A DNA stretch of 64,000 bases from Aradus depressus (GCA_963662175.1 OY759215.1:31932066-31996065); one strand, 5' to 3'; positions 11,880 through 22,704 are shown, counted from the stretch's first letter. The notes: a model not told the origin generated them from the sequence alone. Made by a program: numbers and translations.

Positions 11880-12200
11880 AAAAAGAAACCCCAATATTTT
11901 GCAATGTAATGAATGTATCGACATCAAATTTTGTATATGAATCAAAAACCCAGTCTAATCGGCCAAAGAGAAGGGGGAGGGGCGCAGATCAAAAACCATA
12001 CAAACCATCGATATATTGAATGAATCAACACGAAATTTAGTATGATGATTCAAAAGTCCATAAATAATACATTTAATGATTTTCAACCAAATCGTTGAAT
12101 TTGGTTCAGAGAAAGAAAGCGAAACCTTAGTTCATTTATTCGCGCTAGGCATCATATTACCGTTGATTCGCCCATGACCTTTTTTTTTTTTCAGGGGAAT
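11880..12200 (-). repeat. Rep-A copy
   Basis: Reverse copy: 'aatgaatgtatcgacatca', 'ctaatcggccaaagagaag', 'tcatattaccgttgattcg'. Confidence 0.65.
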
Positions 12201-12204
12201 CAGA

Positions 12205-12440
12205 GTATGTCAGCGGGCACGTATAACTAAAGTAAATGTCAAATTTTCAGACTTGCCAAAAGGGTTCGGTTGTTACCATCTGCGATTATTTGCCTATTAT
12301 GAAATTTCATGAAAATCTGATCAACCGTTATGAAGCTACATATGAAATTACATCAATATCTGTTCAGTCGTTTTTACGCAATCTTGTTACAAAACGGACA
12401 GACAAAACTACATATTTATTTGTAGAGATAAAAACGTATT
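12205..12440 (+). repeat. Rep-B copy
   Basis: Shares 'aatctgatca.ccgttat' and neighbouring blocks with 43728-44110, plus the later 'gttcagtcgtttttacgc' and 'acagacaaaac'. Such sequences are common short non-LTR-type 3' remnants in insects; the class is not certain. Confidence 0.45.
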
Positions 12441-12454
12441 GAGATTTTTGAGTT

Positions 12455-12598
12455 AAGTCCTCGTCTGATTCTATTCAATTGATTAATTGGTAATAGGTAT
12501 CGTCCTGATAGCGCTTTGAATTTACATATGAAATTTAATGTCTCAAAATATTCAAAGAAAGCAGTTATTAGAGTTTTTGTGTTCAGCCTCCCCCCTAA
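12455..12598 (+). repeat. Rep-A copy, left part, interrupted
   Basis: Forward Rep-A module running into 'cagcctcccccctaa', where a Harbinger element has inserted. The repeat resumes at 13415. Confidence 0.7.
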
Positions 12599-13414
12599 AG
12601 AGGCGTATAAACACGCGAGCAACGAGCCGAACATTAGTCAGTGCGCATGCCTGGGGAATAGTGCGCAGGCGCTCGACGAACAAGGAGGCTCGGGGTCTGC
12701 TCCACCTGTTGTCGGTTTTTTGACGAACCATCAAAGGAATGTTCGGCTCGGGCTGCGGTGTGTGTGGACTGGTACCAAGCCGAACCGTCCCGACTTGACC
12801 CGAGCACTGTTGTTTATAACCAATATTATAACCTTCTCAAATATATAGGTTTTTGGAAGTGCACGTTCTTTTTTTTTTTTTAATTAAATATATATTTAAA
12901 TATTATTCAATAAATTATATTTTATTATGGCTTCTGAAGACTGGTCTCAGGAGCTTCAAATTCAGTTTGCTCAGGCTATGAGACAGTACCCAGTCATATG
13001 GGATTTAAAACACAAATTACATTTTAATAAAATAAAGAGATTGGATGCTTGGGAGGAATTATTCAAACACTTTTCCTAAAAAAGTGTTCATTTTAAACAA
13101 TTTACATGTAAAAATAAATTACGTATCATAATAAATTCGTATCCGTATTAATTGTACTACAAATGTGTAAATTAATTACGTAAGTAGCTACCTACCTTAT
13201 TTTCTGATTGAAGATTTTGAATAGTAATAAAATGATATACAAATAAACGTAAATTTGTTATCTGCAGGTTAACTTGTGCAGGTTATGTTCGTTAGTATGG
13301 TTGTGGAGCATCCAAATGCTCGGCTCGTCTCTGTTCGGCTTGGAGTGTGTTCGTTGAAAACTGAAAACGAGCCGAACAGTGCTCGGTTCGTTGCTCGCAT
13401 GTCTGTACTAGCCC
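12599..13414 (+). mobile_element. second PIF/Harbinger-type element
   Basis: The left end carries ACACGCGAGCAACGAGCCGA. The right end, read inward on the minus strand, carries ACATGCGAGCAACGAACCGA at the same 22-nt offset, and both ends abut TAA (12596-12598, 13415-13417). Interior flanks hold further copies of GAGCCGAAC. At 816 bp it is close in size to the element at 9755-10590 but differs in ends. It sits cleanly inside Rep-A, so it is younger than that copy. Confidence 0.75.
12927..13079 (+). pseudogene. truncated MADF-domain ORF in the Harbinger element
   Basis: The ATG at 12927 opens 50 codons with FAQAMRQYPVIWDLKHKL and LDAWEELFKHFS, the first two helices of a MADF domain (helix with RQYPVIWD, then the KRLDAWEEL block). 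It stops at 13077-13079 before helix 3. This is a small remnant of the element's accessory DNA-binding protein. A second exon further right (the sequence has intron-like AT-rich DNA up to about 13270) was not identified. Confidence 0.65.
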
Positions 13415-13670
13415 TAAACCCCCTTTTCCCATTATCCAATTTGGCTGAAAATCAATAGGGGTTGTCCATAGAAGGTTCTGGATACATATATATATGAAAT
13501 TTTATTCTATTTGAGAGTTATCGTTAACACACACTCCCAAGCAGAATTTTTTTTTTCATTTTCGGAATATTGGAGGACGGAAAAAATTAAATTCCGTTGA
13601 AAACTCCGCATCGAATTTCTGACTGATAACTTCCCTTATATTTCGTATAGCTGAAGAAGTAAAAGAGAGA
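13415..13670 (+). repeat. Rep-A copy, right part
   Basis: Continuation after the Harbinger insertion, ending 'ataacttcccttatatttcg' then 'ctgaagaagtaaaa'. Confidence 0.75.
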
Positions 13671-14118
13671 ACGTGTGAGAAGCGGAAGTTTTTATTGAAA
13701 AGTTGTCAATGGTGTCTGTTGTGACAAGTGGGGGCACTTAGGAAATGGGAACCCGGGTGGGGGAGGTAGTTTGGAGTTCGAACAACACACCCCTCGCCAA
13801 AGAGGCAAGTTCAGAGAGGCTTCGTATCGGGGCTTAGGGAAGAGAAGGCTTCATATAGCAGGCTTCGGATAAATGTTGGCTAACAATGGAAGTCTAGTTG
13901 AATCCACAAGGAGCTTAAAGTATAATGTTCAGGGAACATAAAGAAGTTTTTATAGAACTAATACATCAAAAAATATCCTCGGTGAATCACCGGCAAAGTA
14001 CTTCCCCAATCAATAAAGTTTTCGCTCTCTCTCTGAAACCAATGGACCAAAAAATACATTCATTACATTTGAGTCGAGCTCCCTCCTCTAATCCACCACA
14101 CCAATCCGCGGAAAATTA
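13671..14118. other. intergenic with Rep-A pieces
   Basis: A G-rich unassigned patch at 13720-13860, then forward Rep-A fragments from about 13970 ('tcctcggtgaatcaccggca'). Confidence 0.5.
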
Positions 14119-14531
14119 ATAGATGTCGTTCTTAAGGGAATTTGAATTCACATATGAAGTTTTGTGTGAATGTGAACCGATAGAGGAAACCACGCTACAC
14201 AACCCGGGCGAATGTCAAGTATTCACATCTCTGATCAGGCGTTCCACAATCCAGATGAGTAAAAACAACAGAGCTTCGAATGGATCCTGTTTAAAGAAGT
14301 AGGAGTGTAGTTAGTTACGTAACTGCGAGGGGCTGTTTTAAGGGCCTTAAGGCTTTGGGTAACATGGGTACAAAGCCCACCCTGCAATCAAGAGTTTATG
14401 TGTTAAGCCTCCCCCCCATAATCTGCTCTACTTTTTATCAGATTTGACTGAAAATCTATAGCCGACGTCCTTATGTGGTTCTGGATTCATATATAAAACC
14501 TCATGATTATACATTCATGCAATCACGCGAT
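14119..14531. repeat. 413-bp direct repeat, left copy
   Basis: Identical to 15235-15647 by eye except for one base (a versus g in 'caatcaagrgtttatg'). The unit is Rep-A-derived at both ends with unrelated DNA in the middle. Confidence 0.9.
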
Positions 14532-15234
14532 TTTTTCATTCACAATGGCGCGACAACCCACTAATGAGTCAAGGCCTCCTCCAACAGTGTCCGCCAGTTA
14601 TCCCTATTTTGTGCAGCTGCACTCCAGTGTCGGACTCCAAGCAGGCTCCTCGCATCATTCGCCACACCATCCTGCCACCTCAGCTTCGGCCTCCCGACGC
14701 GTCCTGTTCCGTAAAGCCGGTCCGACATCGTCTTCCTCGGGATCTCATGTTCGCCCATCCTTGCCACATGTCCGGCCCACCTGAGTCTTCCCAGCCTGAT
14801 GACCTTCACAACGTCTGGTTCCTGGGTGAGGTAATAGACTTCTTGGTTCGTGCGTCGTCTCCAGTCTTCTCCATCGCGTATTGGGCCATATATTCGGCGG
14901 AGGATCTTTCTTTCGAAGACCAGAAGATGTTGTTCATCTGACTTGGAGATAGTCCAAGCCTCGGACCCGTATGTTAGGATGGGGCGGATCAACGTTTTAT
15001 AAAGCCTGAACTTTGTTTTTCTTGAAAGGAGGCGACTTCTTATATGATGCCTCAGGCCGAAGAAGCTCCTGTTCGCTGCCACTGTTCTTCGCTTTACCTC
15101 GGCTGACATGTCGTTGTTCACGTTTACCTGAGAGCCGAGGTATACAAACTCTTGCACTTTCTCGAAGAAGTAAGGGCCAATGGTGACTTGCTCCGGTGGC
15201 TCGACCTCCTGCTCTGAAACCAAGTATTTGGTCG
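14532..15234 (-). mobile_element. 5'-truncated LINE between the direct repeats
   Basis: The segment between the repeats is entirely LINE 3' sequence on the minus strand: RT C-terminal coding, stop, about 25 nt of 3' UTR and an A-rich end (T6 on the plus strand at 14531-14536) exactly at the left repeat. The truncated 5' side abuts the right repeat. This is the layout expected of one target-primed insertion. Confidence 0.75.
14561..15223 (-). pseudogene. LINE reverse transcriptase C-terminal region
   Basis: 220 open codons with the block order FVYLGSQVN, LYKTLIRPILTYGSEAW, FERKILRRIYGP and LGRLRWAGHVARM, then GRPKLRW. This is the thumb/C-terminal region of insect non-LTR retrotransposon reverse transcriptases, probably an RTE-like clade. 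Fingers, palm (YADD) and endonuclease are missing, so it is non-functional, but the remainder has no frameshift and looks recent. The stop is followed by a very short 3' UTR. Confidence 0.85.
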
Positions 15235-15647
15235 ATAGATGTCGTTCTTAAGGGAATTTGAATTCACATATGAAGTTTTGTGTGAATGTGAACCGATAGA
15301 GGAAACCACGCTACACAACCCGGGCGAATGTCAAGTATTCACATCTCTGATCAGGCGTTCCACAATCCAGATGAGTAAAAACAACAGAGCTTCGAATGGA
15401 TCCTGTTTAAAGAAGTAGGAGTGTAGTTAGTTACGTAACTGCGAGGGGCTGTTTTAAGGGCCTTAAGGCTTTGGGTAACATGGGTACAAAGCCCACCCTG
15501 CAATCAAGGGTTTATGTGTTAAGCCTCCCCCCCATAATCTGCTCTACTTTTTATCAGATTTGACTGAAAATCTATAGCCGACGTCCTTATGTGGTTCTGG
15601 ATTCATATATAAAACCTCATGATTATACATTCATGCAATCACGCGAT
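15235..15647. repeat. 413-bp direct repeat, right copy
   Basis: Partner of 14119-14531, same length and orientation. The boundaries are sharp: left-flank sequence 'gaaaatta' and right-flank sequence 'accgcctaaa' are each present once. Confidence 0.9.
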
Positions 15648-15800
15648 ACCGCCTAAAAATACTGACAGCATTTTTTTGATTTTCATTTTTTGAATCGGGG
15701 GGGGGGTCAAAAACATGAAATTTTGGTGAAAATTCAACATCGAATTTTTGACCGATTATATAACATCCTATACTTCTTATAGCTGAGAAAGTAAAAAAAA
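15648..15800 (+). repeat. Rep-A 3' terminus
   Basis: Terminal module: 'gaattttt..gaccgattatataac', then 'cttcttatagctgagaaag'. Confidence 0.7.
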
Positions 15801-16490
15801 AAAAATAAGGGCTGAAATATAGCAAGGTGTTAAAAGGGCTGACTCAACACGAGGTCAATCGACCTCCAGCACATTCAGCAACATCACCTTCCGGCAACAC
15901 GAGATTACCTTCCACAAAAACCATTCATCTGTTTATGTAACAACATTTACTATTTTTTTTTAAATAGGTATTCACAACTCTATAAATAATATAGACCTAC
16001 AAGCAACCTTGTTAAAAGAGTAAAATATAGTGACACTCCCTAGACACTGAGTTGCATTAATTTATAACTGTGTTCTGGTAAAAAGTACAACTTATAAGCC
16101 AACTAGCTGCCTACATGGAAGAAATTATTCGCATGCAGTTCTTTCTATTTAAAACTTAAATGAAGTTTATATATATTTTATCATATTTAAAATAATTCTA
16201 TATATTTAAAATATTGTATTGACAATAAATAACTGTTTATATTTACTAACAATATTCAGGACAAGGGAAATGTTTCAATGTTGGTGTGCGTTGTTTAGTA
16301 ATTTCGATAGAATCTTGTTTTTGTCCAGAAGAAACAATAACACGAACCACTCGGAAATAAAATGGACACCAGCTGTATATATTTTCATATTACAGTATTC
16401 CTTTCTTTCTCTGTAGAAGTTGGCCACAATTTTCTCATTTTAGTGTCTTCATTCATTATTCAGACTGGGGTTGTGTAGACAGTACTCCAG
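15801..16490. other. no gene recognised
   Basis: AT-rich with no supported feature. Confidence 0.5.
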
Positions 16491-16494
16491 CCAT

Positions 16495-16753
16495 TTTTAT
16501 TTTACTTCCTCGACTATACAGAGGGGAAGTTATGTAATCGGCTCAGAAATTCAATGCTGAGTTTTCAACGGAATTTCATGTTTTCCGATATCCTGATTCT
16601 AAAAATAAATAAAAAAAGTCTTTCTCTTTCCCTCTGAGCACTTTAAGTCCCGCTAGAATCCAGGTATCAACATAAATTTTTTTATGTGTATCCAGAACTC
16701 TCTAAGGACAACACCTATTGATTTTAAGCCAAATCGACCAAAAAGAAAAGCGG

Positions 16754-16788
<35 letters not shown>

Positions 16789-17060
16789 CTTAAAACAAAA
16801 ATTCTAATAACTGCCGTTGCTGTGAATGTAACAACACAAAATTTCATATGTAAATTCAAAACTCCATAGGGACGACATATTAATTTCCAGCAGAATCGAC
16901 TTAAGGGAAGGATCTGAGGGGGACTCAACTGAAAACTCTAATAACTGCCGATGTAATGAATTTATTGACACAAAATTGACTGTGATTCACCTTAATTTTC
17001 GGGATCAGGCGTCGGAAAGCATGAAATTCCAGCGAAAACTACAAATTTCTGGGGAAGTAA
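16495..17060 (-). repeat. Rep-A copy with G32 run
   Basis: Reverse copy beginning 'tcctcgactatacagagggg' and containing an uninterrupted run of 32 G at 16757-16788 between 'aaagcggatt' and 'cttaaaac'. The module repeats twice after the run. Confidence 0.85.
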
Positions 17061-17149
17061 CGAACTAGACACATCTTTACATGATAGACGGATTAACGGA
17101 GTACTAATTTCTGAAATTCAGTTGTACTGTAGTAAACAAGTGACAAAAC

Positions 17150-17500
17150 TTAACATCCACAAGAGCTGACCATCCTGACGATACTAACCAGGGTGGGGCC
17201 GCTATTCTCATCAAGTCTACTTGAACAGTCTGCGATAACTGTACCATTACAAAATTACAACGGCTCATGGGTCGTTACAGACTAGAAAAAGACAGAGCTC
17301 TTCAAAAAAAGCTCACAAAAATTCTCACACAACAGCAAGTTATATCTGATCTAAAAAACATTGTCTATCACAATCACTATTACGGTAGCACCTCTTGGAC
17401 CTGTCTCCACCTCCAAAATCATTCGCACCTTGAAATAAATTCGGAAATTCAGAATCTTCCCGAAAAGAAGTCCCCAGGATACTACCGAATTGTATAATAG
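17150..17500 (+). pseudogene. collapsed Jockey-type LINE remnant
   Basis: Pieces characteristic of Jockey-clade ORF2 appear in correct order but with most of the protein deleted: GGAAILIKST (late endonuclease block) at about 17190-17220, YRLEKDRALQKKLTKIL at 17279, and IQNLPEKKSPGYYRIV just before reverse transcriptase at 17451. Several frame changes and a stop at 17495. Non-functional. Confidence 0.65.
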
Positions 17501-17604
17501 ACTTACAAGGGCCCTCTATGGGACTTGATCAACTATTAAACAGTATGAATCCTTTGAACTCACATCAATCATCATATTTCAACCAACAATAAAGGTGTAT
17601 TTCT

Positions 17605-17862
17605 ATCTTTCCGACTTGAAAGATTGGAACTCGGCCTCTTTAAATGTGAAGACAGATCTTTACGAGACCGCACCCCATATTGAGATAAACTACCTCGCAT
17701 TGTGCCACTGTGGACTACCGGAGAGCCCTCTACGGGCTATCGCCTTTCAACTTGGATCATTTCTCAGTTCTCTTTCCTACCTGAATGATTGGAATTCGGC
17801 TTCTCAATGGGTGAGAAGAGGCCGCACCACATATTGAGATATACTACCTCGCATTGTGCCCC
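17605..17862. repeat. diverged direct duplication
   Basis: 17605-17708 and 17770-17862 share 'gattggaa.tcggc', 'ccgcacc.catattgagata' and 'actacctcgcattgtgcc', about 160 bp apart. Confidence 0.6.
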
Positions 17863-18049
17863 AGTATACAACCTTTGCCCACTAAGGGTTGTTGCCTCTC
17901 TTCCCCTATTCTATTCCATCCCTCTTCTGCCCCCTTCCGATCATAGATATGTTATTTGTATTTAGCCTCAACACTATAAAGCCCCCTTGTTTGGGAGGAC
18001 TCAAGACAGAAATATAAGTATGATTCAGATGCCACGATGTAAGTCAAAT

Positions 18050-18850
18050 ATTGATTTCGAGCTGGGGAAGTACACTGCCGGTGGTTCACTGACGACATTT
18101 TACGATCCGATAACAGTTTTGTTATTACCGACGGATCAGGTAGGGATCGATATTTTGAAATTAATGAATGTATAGAATACAAAAGTTTTTTGTTTTTTTT
18201 TAAAGAATGCTTCATAATCCTTCGCTTTCCTTTGGTCAATTTGGCTGAAAAACAATTGGTGTCGTCGTTAGAGGGTTCTGGGTTCACATATAAAATTTCG
18301 TGTCGATATATTTATTCTATCGGAAGTTATCGTGTTCACAGACCGGTTTTTTTTTTTCATATTTGGAATCTAGAAGGTCGGAAATCATAAAATTCTCGTT
18401 GAAAATTTCGCATAATATTTTTGATCGATTACATATCTTCCCCAATACTTCGTATATCTGGGGAACTGAAAATTCCTATTTGTTGGTTGCGTGAATACGA
18501 TACATTCCGATAGAATGAATATATCAAGAGGAAATTTACGTATAAGGACGACACTTCGATTTCAGCCAAATGGACCAAAGGGAAAGGGGGGATTGGGGGA
18601 GGCTTAAGACAAAAACTTTAATAATTGTTAGTGTATTGAATGAATCGACACAAAGTTTAGTATGATGACTCATAAGCCACTACGTACTACGTAAGTTATA
18701 TTGAGTTTTAGCCATAACGTAGAGGGAGAGCGAAAACTTAGTTAATTCGTGCTGGGGAAGTACGTGGCCGTTGATTCACTGACTACTTTTTTTCTTTTGA
18801 TTAACGTTAGGGGTCGATATTTTGAAATTATTGAATGTATAGAATATAAA
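18050..18850. repeat. Rep-A cluster, mixed orientations
   Basis: A reverse piece (18050-18130), a forward terminus (18225-18470) and a reverse copy (18490-18850, with 'gggaagtacgtggccgttga'). Confidence 0.7.
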
Positions 18851-19245
18851 AATTTGAATATTTGAATTTAAAAGAATGCTCTCATCTGTTAGCTTTGCGG
18901 CTTGCTTTTATCAGTTTTCCCCTCCTGTCTGAATCCTAGTCACTAAAATATCCTATTAGACATATTGGGGTCGTCTTATAAGTTCCTGTTACAAGGTGTT
19001 ATGCAATCACATTTATCCTTGAATCGATACAAGTCCTCCCTTGTTTTTGGTAATGATGGAAATACACATTATAACATTAACTTGAAATACTTAGCAAGTT
19101 GAGTGGTGCTTCGCCGTTCTCACTTTCACATACTATCATAACAAAGGTTTGCTACCACACAAATATTACCACAGCTGGAGTCGTTCTAATCGTGAATCGG
19201 CTATTCGGTTCTTCTTTCGGATAAGTCTGCTTCATTGCATTTATT

Positions 19246-19350
19246 ATACAGGGTGTAACAAGTCGAAGCGGTGATATTTGGGGATCTTACCGGAATTTCA
19301 ATTTTGAACACAGAAAGTCCTATTAAGATGGGTCCGCAAAATCTTCCTTA
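19246..19350 (+). repeat. truncated element with CAGGGTGT terminus
   Basis: 'tatacagggtgtaacaag' is the kind of end often seen in dispersed insect DNA elements. The homology partner end is not present here. Confidence 0.35.
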
Positions 19351-19374
19351 AAAAATTATGGAAAAAAAAGTGTT

Positions 19375-19620
19375 CGGTAAGTCACCGGCAATGTATTGGC
19401 AATCTTCCCAAAAACGAATTAATTAAGTTGCTACACTCCCTCTAAAACTATAAACCTAAGGGGCTTCTAAATCCTCGTACTAGATTTTGTGACGGTACTG
19501 ACTTCAGCAGTTATCTGAATTTCCCTTTCCCTTCGGCCGATTTTGCGGAAAATGAATAGGTGTCGTACTTATAAATAAATTATTCATTTCGTAACAATAT
19601 CTTAATATAAAACTAAATTT
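19375..19620 (+). repeat. Rep-A copy
   Basis: Forward copy from 'tcaccggcaatgtattggc' through 'cttcggccgattttgcgg'. The SINE target duplication lies at its right end. Confidence 0.65.
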
Positions 19621-19964
19621 TGTGAGGGCGCCGGTAGCTCAGTGGTATGCGTGCTTTCCTTCTGAGCTCAAGAACGTGGGTTCGAAACACGACCGAGGCC
19701 CTTAGTTTATTTTATCTGGGAGGTAAAATAAACTTAAGCACGCCGTCCTTCGGATGGGACGTTAAGTGATGGTCCCGAGCCTGTTCGGTGTCAGGTACTC
19801 GTTAAAAACCCCACCCTAGGTGAATAAAAATTTAGGGTAGGCAAAATTTAGGACTCCCTCAGTAGAGTCGGGCTCATGTCCACCAGAGTGACGAAAGAGC
19901 GCTCTGGTAGTAGGCGATATGACCTCGTAGTTAAAGCCCGGGCATCAGTCATAAAACCTAACTC
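19621..19964 (+). mobile_element. full-length tRNA-derived SINE with 13-bp target duplication
   Basis: Head with box A (tagctcagtggt) and box B (ggttcgaaaca), central 'gccgtccttcggatgggac', then the tail ending 'ataaaacctaac'. It is flanked by TAAAACTAAATTT at 19608-19620 and 19965-19977. This is one of the best reference copies in the window. Confidence 0.95.
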
Positions 19965-20344
19965 TAAAACTAAATTTATGATGATAACGTTTGATAAGAC
20001 GTTTATAATGGGATGCCTCTAAAGAAAGCTAAGAGACAATGTTGTCGGATGCTCTAGGCATATCAACGAAAACAATCTCCCTCGAAGGCATATATTTCTT
20101 GAAAATAATGTTGACATAAGGAGGCTGGAAGATTTCTTAAAGAGGAAGTAATAATGAGAAGGATCTAGTAGTGAATGTTGATATGCAAATGTCTCCTGAC
20201 TTACGACCGCAAGGGGGTTACGGTGTCAGCAGACATTAGCATAATCAACACAGCACCTCACCTTGACAGTCAGTAGACTCACTTTACAACTGATAAATAA
20301 TGTGTCTCTCAGAACTCTTCAATCTGATGTCATACTCAACAATG

Positions 20345-20490
20345 AGAGGGCGCCGATAGCTCAGAGGGTTCGAAACTCCTTTTTTTTCTATCTGGGAGGT
20401 GAAATAACCTTGAGCACGCCGTCCTTCTGATGGGACGTTAAACAATGGTCCCGAACCTGTGCGATGTCAGGTACTCGTTATAGACCTCAA
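20345..20490 (+). mobile_element. SINE copy, internally deleted
   Basis: The head 'gagggcgccgatagctcag' jumps to 'ttcgaaactc', then the central block. The tail is lost after 'caggtactcgttatagac'. Confidence 0.75.
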
Positions 20491-20927
20491 TAATTTCCAA
20501 TACTTCCACAGCTTCCGATATTAATAAAAACATTTCTAAAAAGTTGATTTTTTTCTTTTCCAAAAAAATCAGTGAAACGTATAATTTTTTGCCTACTGGT
20601 GAGTAGATTTATTGTTAAGGTGCGGCGCTGTTAGGTGTCAGGAAGTTTAAATGACCAACTAACAATTCACCTGAAACGAGGTCGCGTTCTTTTATTTAAA
20701 TGACATCTCCAAGAGTGACGTGCACGGAAGCCATCACTTAGAGCAACTACAGAATGGGAAGGACGCCCGGAAATAGCCTCCGTCACAATCAACGGAAACC
20801 AATCGTTTATTTTAATGTGAAGAGAGATTTTATATAGCTTATGCTATGACGTTCTTGTTAGCACAAACTAGCTGCGGTGTCAACCGGCTAGCTGCGGTCC
20901 GGCCGTTGTCAAGTCTATTCTAGCTGG
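20491..20927. other. no gene recognised
   Basis: Unassigned. The motif 'ctagctgcggt' recurs at 20868-20878 and in a shifted form at 20887-20898, next to the hAT target site. Confidence 0.45.
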
Positions 20928-21791
20928 TAGGGATGGGTATCGATTAACAGATTAATCGAAATAATCTATGTTTTGGTCAAATAATCTATGGTTTTATAAT
21001 CGATGTCATCTGGTTTGATTAATCGGATAATCGATAAGTATTTAACGATTATTAAATTTTTAATTAAAATTACAACTCATCCGAAAAACAGGAAAAAAAA
21101 ACAAAATGAAATAATTATAATTCATCCAAAGTGCAACTCGCCTAAAAAAGTGGGAGGAGACTATCGTATCGACTATCGATACAACACAGTGCCTCTGTGG
21201 TGAACTGGTGATAAGTAAAAAGTAACCTTCTAATAGTTCTACTTCTAATTCTAATTTCTAGTCATTTGTGTTTTGTAGAGGGCGCCGGTAGCTCAGTGGT
21301 ATGCGTGCTTGACTTCTGAGCTCAAGGTTGTGGGTTCGTAGCCCGACCGAGGCCCTTAGTTTATTTTATCTGGGAGGTAAAATAAACTTAAGCACGCCGT
21401 CCTTCGGATGGGACGTTAAGCGATGGTCCCGAGCCTGTACGATGCCAGGTACTCGTTAAAGACCCTTACCCTAGATGAATAAAAATTTAGGGTAGGCAAA
21501 ATTTAGGACTCCCACAGTAGAGTCGGGCTCATGTCCACCAGAGTGACGAAAGAGCGCTTTGGTAGTAGGCGATATGACCTCGCAGTTAAAACCCGGGCAT
21601 GAGTCATAAAACCTAACCTAACCTTTGTGTTTTGTCATTTGTGAGTTGTTATTGACCGATTGTATTAAATTTTATTTAGAATATTATAGATTAATCGATT
21701 ATTTAACAAACAATTAATAATTGCATCGATTAATTAGTAGGAAATATTAATCTATGTGATTATTCGATGTTTTGGTCGATACCCATCCCTA
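20928..21791. mobile_element. non-autonomous hAT-type element
   Basis: The ends TAGGGATGGGTATCGA and, on the other strand, TAGGGATGGGTATCGA match over 16 nt. Subterminal 'attaatcga' repeats occur on both sides. The element is flanked by CTAGCTGG at 20920-20927 and 21792-21799, a perfect 8-bp duplication diagnostic of hAT insertion. Without the nested SINE and its duplication it is about 0.5 kb and codes for nothing recognisable. Confidence 0.9.
21277..21623 (+). mobile_element. full-length SINE nested in the hAT element
   Basis: Complete copy with box A, box B and a tail of 'aacctaacctaacc'. It is flanked by TTTGTGTTTTGT at 21265-21276 and 21624-21635. It is younger than the host hAT element. 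Confidence 0.95.
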
Positions 21792-21799
21792 CTAGCTGG

Positions 21800-22225
21800 G
21801 GTGTCTGTCGGCCATTGTCCAGCCCACACTAGCCGGTCGAAGCCTTCCGAGAATAATGAAGGCAATATAAAATCTCACCCTCCGATGTAACGATTTTTGT
21901 ATTTCAGAAAAAATGAACCCAGACTGCACAAAGCTATCAGTTGACAAATTGCTATACCTCAAACCAACATTGCATTCCGTGTTGGCTGAGTTATGACTAA
22001 CTAAAATGACCGTTTGGAAAATATATTTCACATCAAGTGCACCGACCAAACATTCATAACACATCATGCTGTACGACCTAGACTGTTCTGATACATGCCC
22101 AGAAACTGCGCTACACACAAGTGCTCTGAAAAAGAGTATCGAATGTCAAAAGAACGTACGATATAAAGAGATCAATGAAAATTTAGTCACCATAGTGTTC
22201 ACAACAACAATTCCGCACTAAATAG
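21800..22225. other. no gene recognised
   Basis: The minus-strand frame at 21792-22118 crosses the hAT boundary and has no motif. Confidence 0.5.
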
Positions 22226-22430
22226 CGTAGGCGATAGTTCAGAGGTAGCGTGCGAAACCCGGCCGAGGCTTTTAGGTTTTTATCTGGGAGGTAAACAAAA
22301 ACCTGAGCACGCCGTCCTTAGGTGAATAAATCTATATAGGCTAAATTAACGACTCCCATAATAGAGTCAGGCCTATGTCCACCAGAGTGAGGAAAGAGGG
22401 CGATATGACTTCATTCATGGACTGACTATT
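22226..22430 (+). mobile_element. SINE copy, strongly diverged
   Basis: 'gcgatagttcagaggtagcg' (head), 'cgaaacccggccgaggc', 'gagcacgccgtcctta' and 'atgtccaccagagtgagg' remain in order with deletions. Confidence 0.7.
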
Positions 22431-22704
22431 CATATGTCGTAAAGATCGTTCTATAGATGGGTATAATGCATGTCGCTTAATGTTATCAACCGCTTATTGT
22501 GAACAAAGTGGCTTGGAACGGGCCCACGCAATACCAATGCATTGACATTTTTCCGTTTATTATGATCAATGTCGAGATCGTAACGGGGAATTATTTTTTA
22601 ACTGGTTGTTCTCAAGAATAACAAAAAACAGCTATTGCTGTTGTGATCATCTCGGACCTAGTTGTTTGTTTCATTTCCTGGGAAGCGAAAAGACGAGCTA
22701 AAGT

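Noticed and set aside
14564..14941. Plus-strand frame of 125 codons
   Set aside because: Antisense of the LINE reverse transcriptase on the minus strand.
14119..15647. LTR retrotransposon (413-bp direct repeats as LTRs)
   Set aside because: No TG..CA ends, primer site, gag or pol; the interior is only a LINE 3' fragment.
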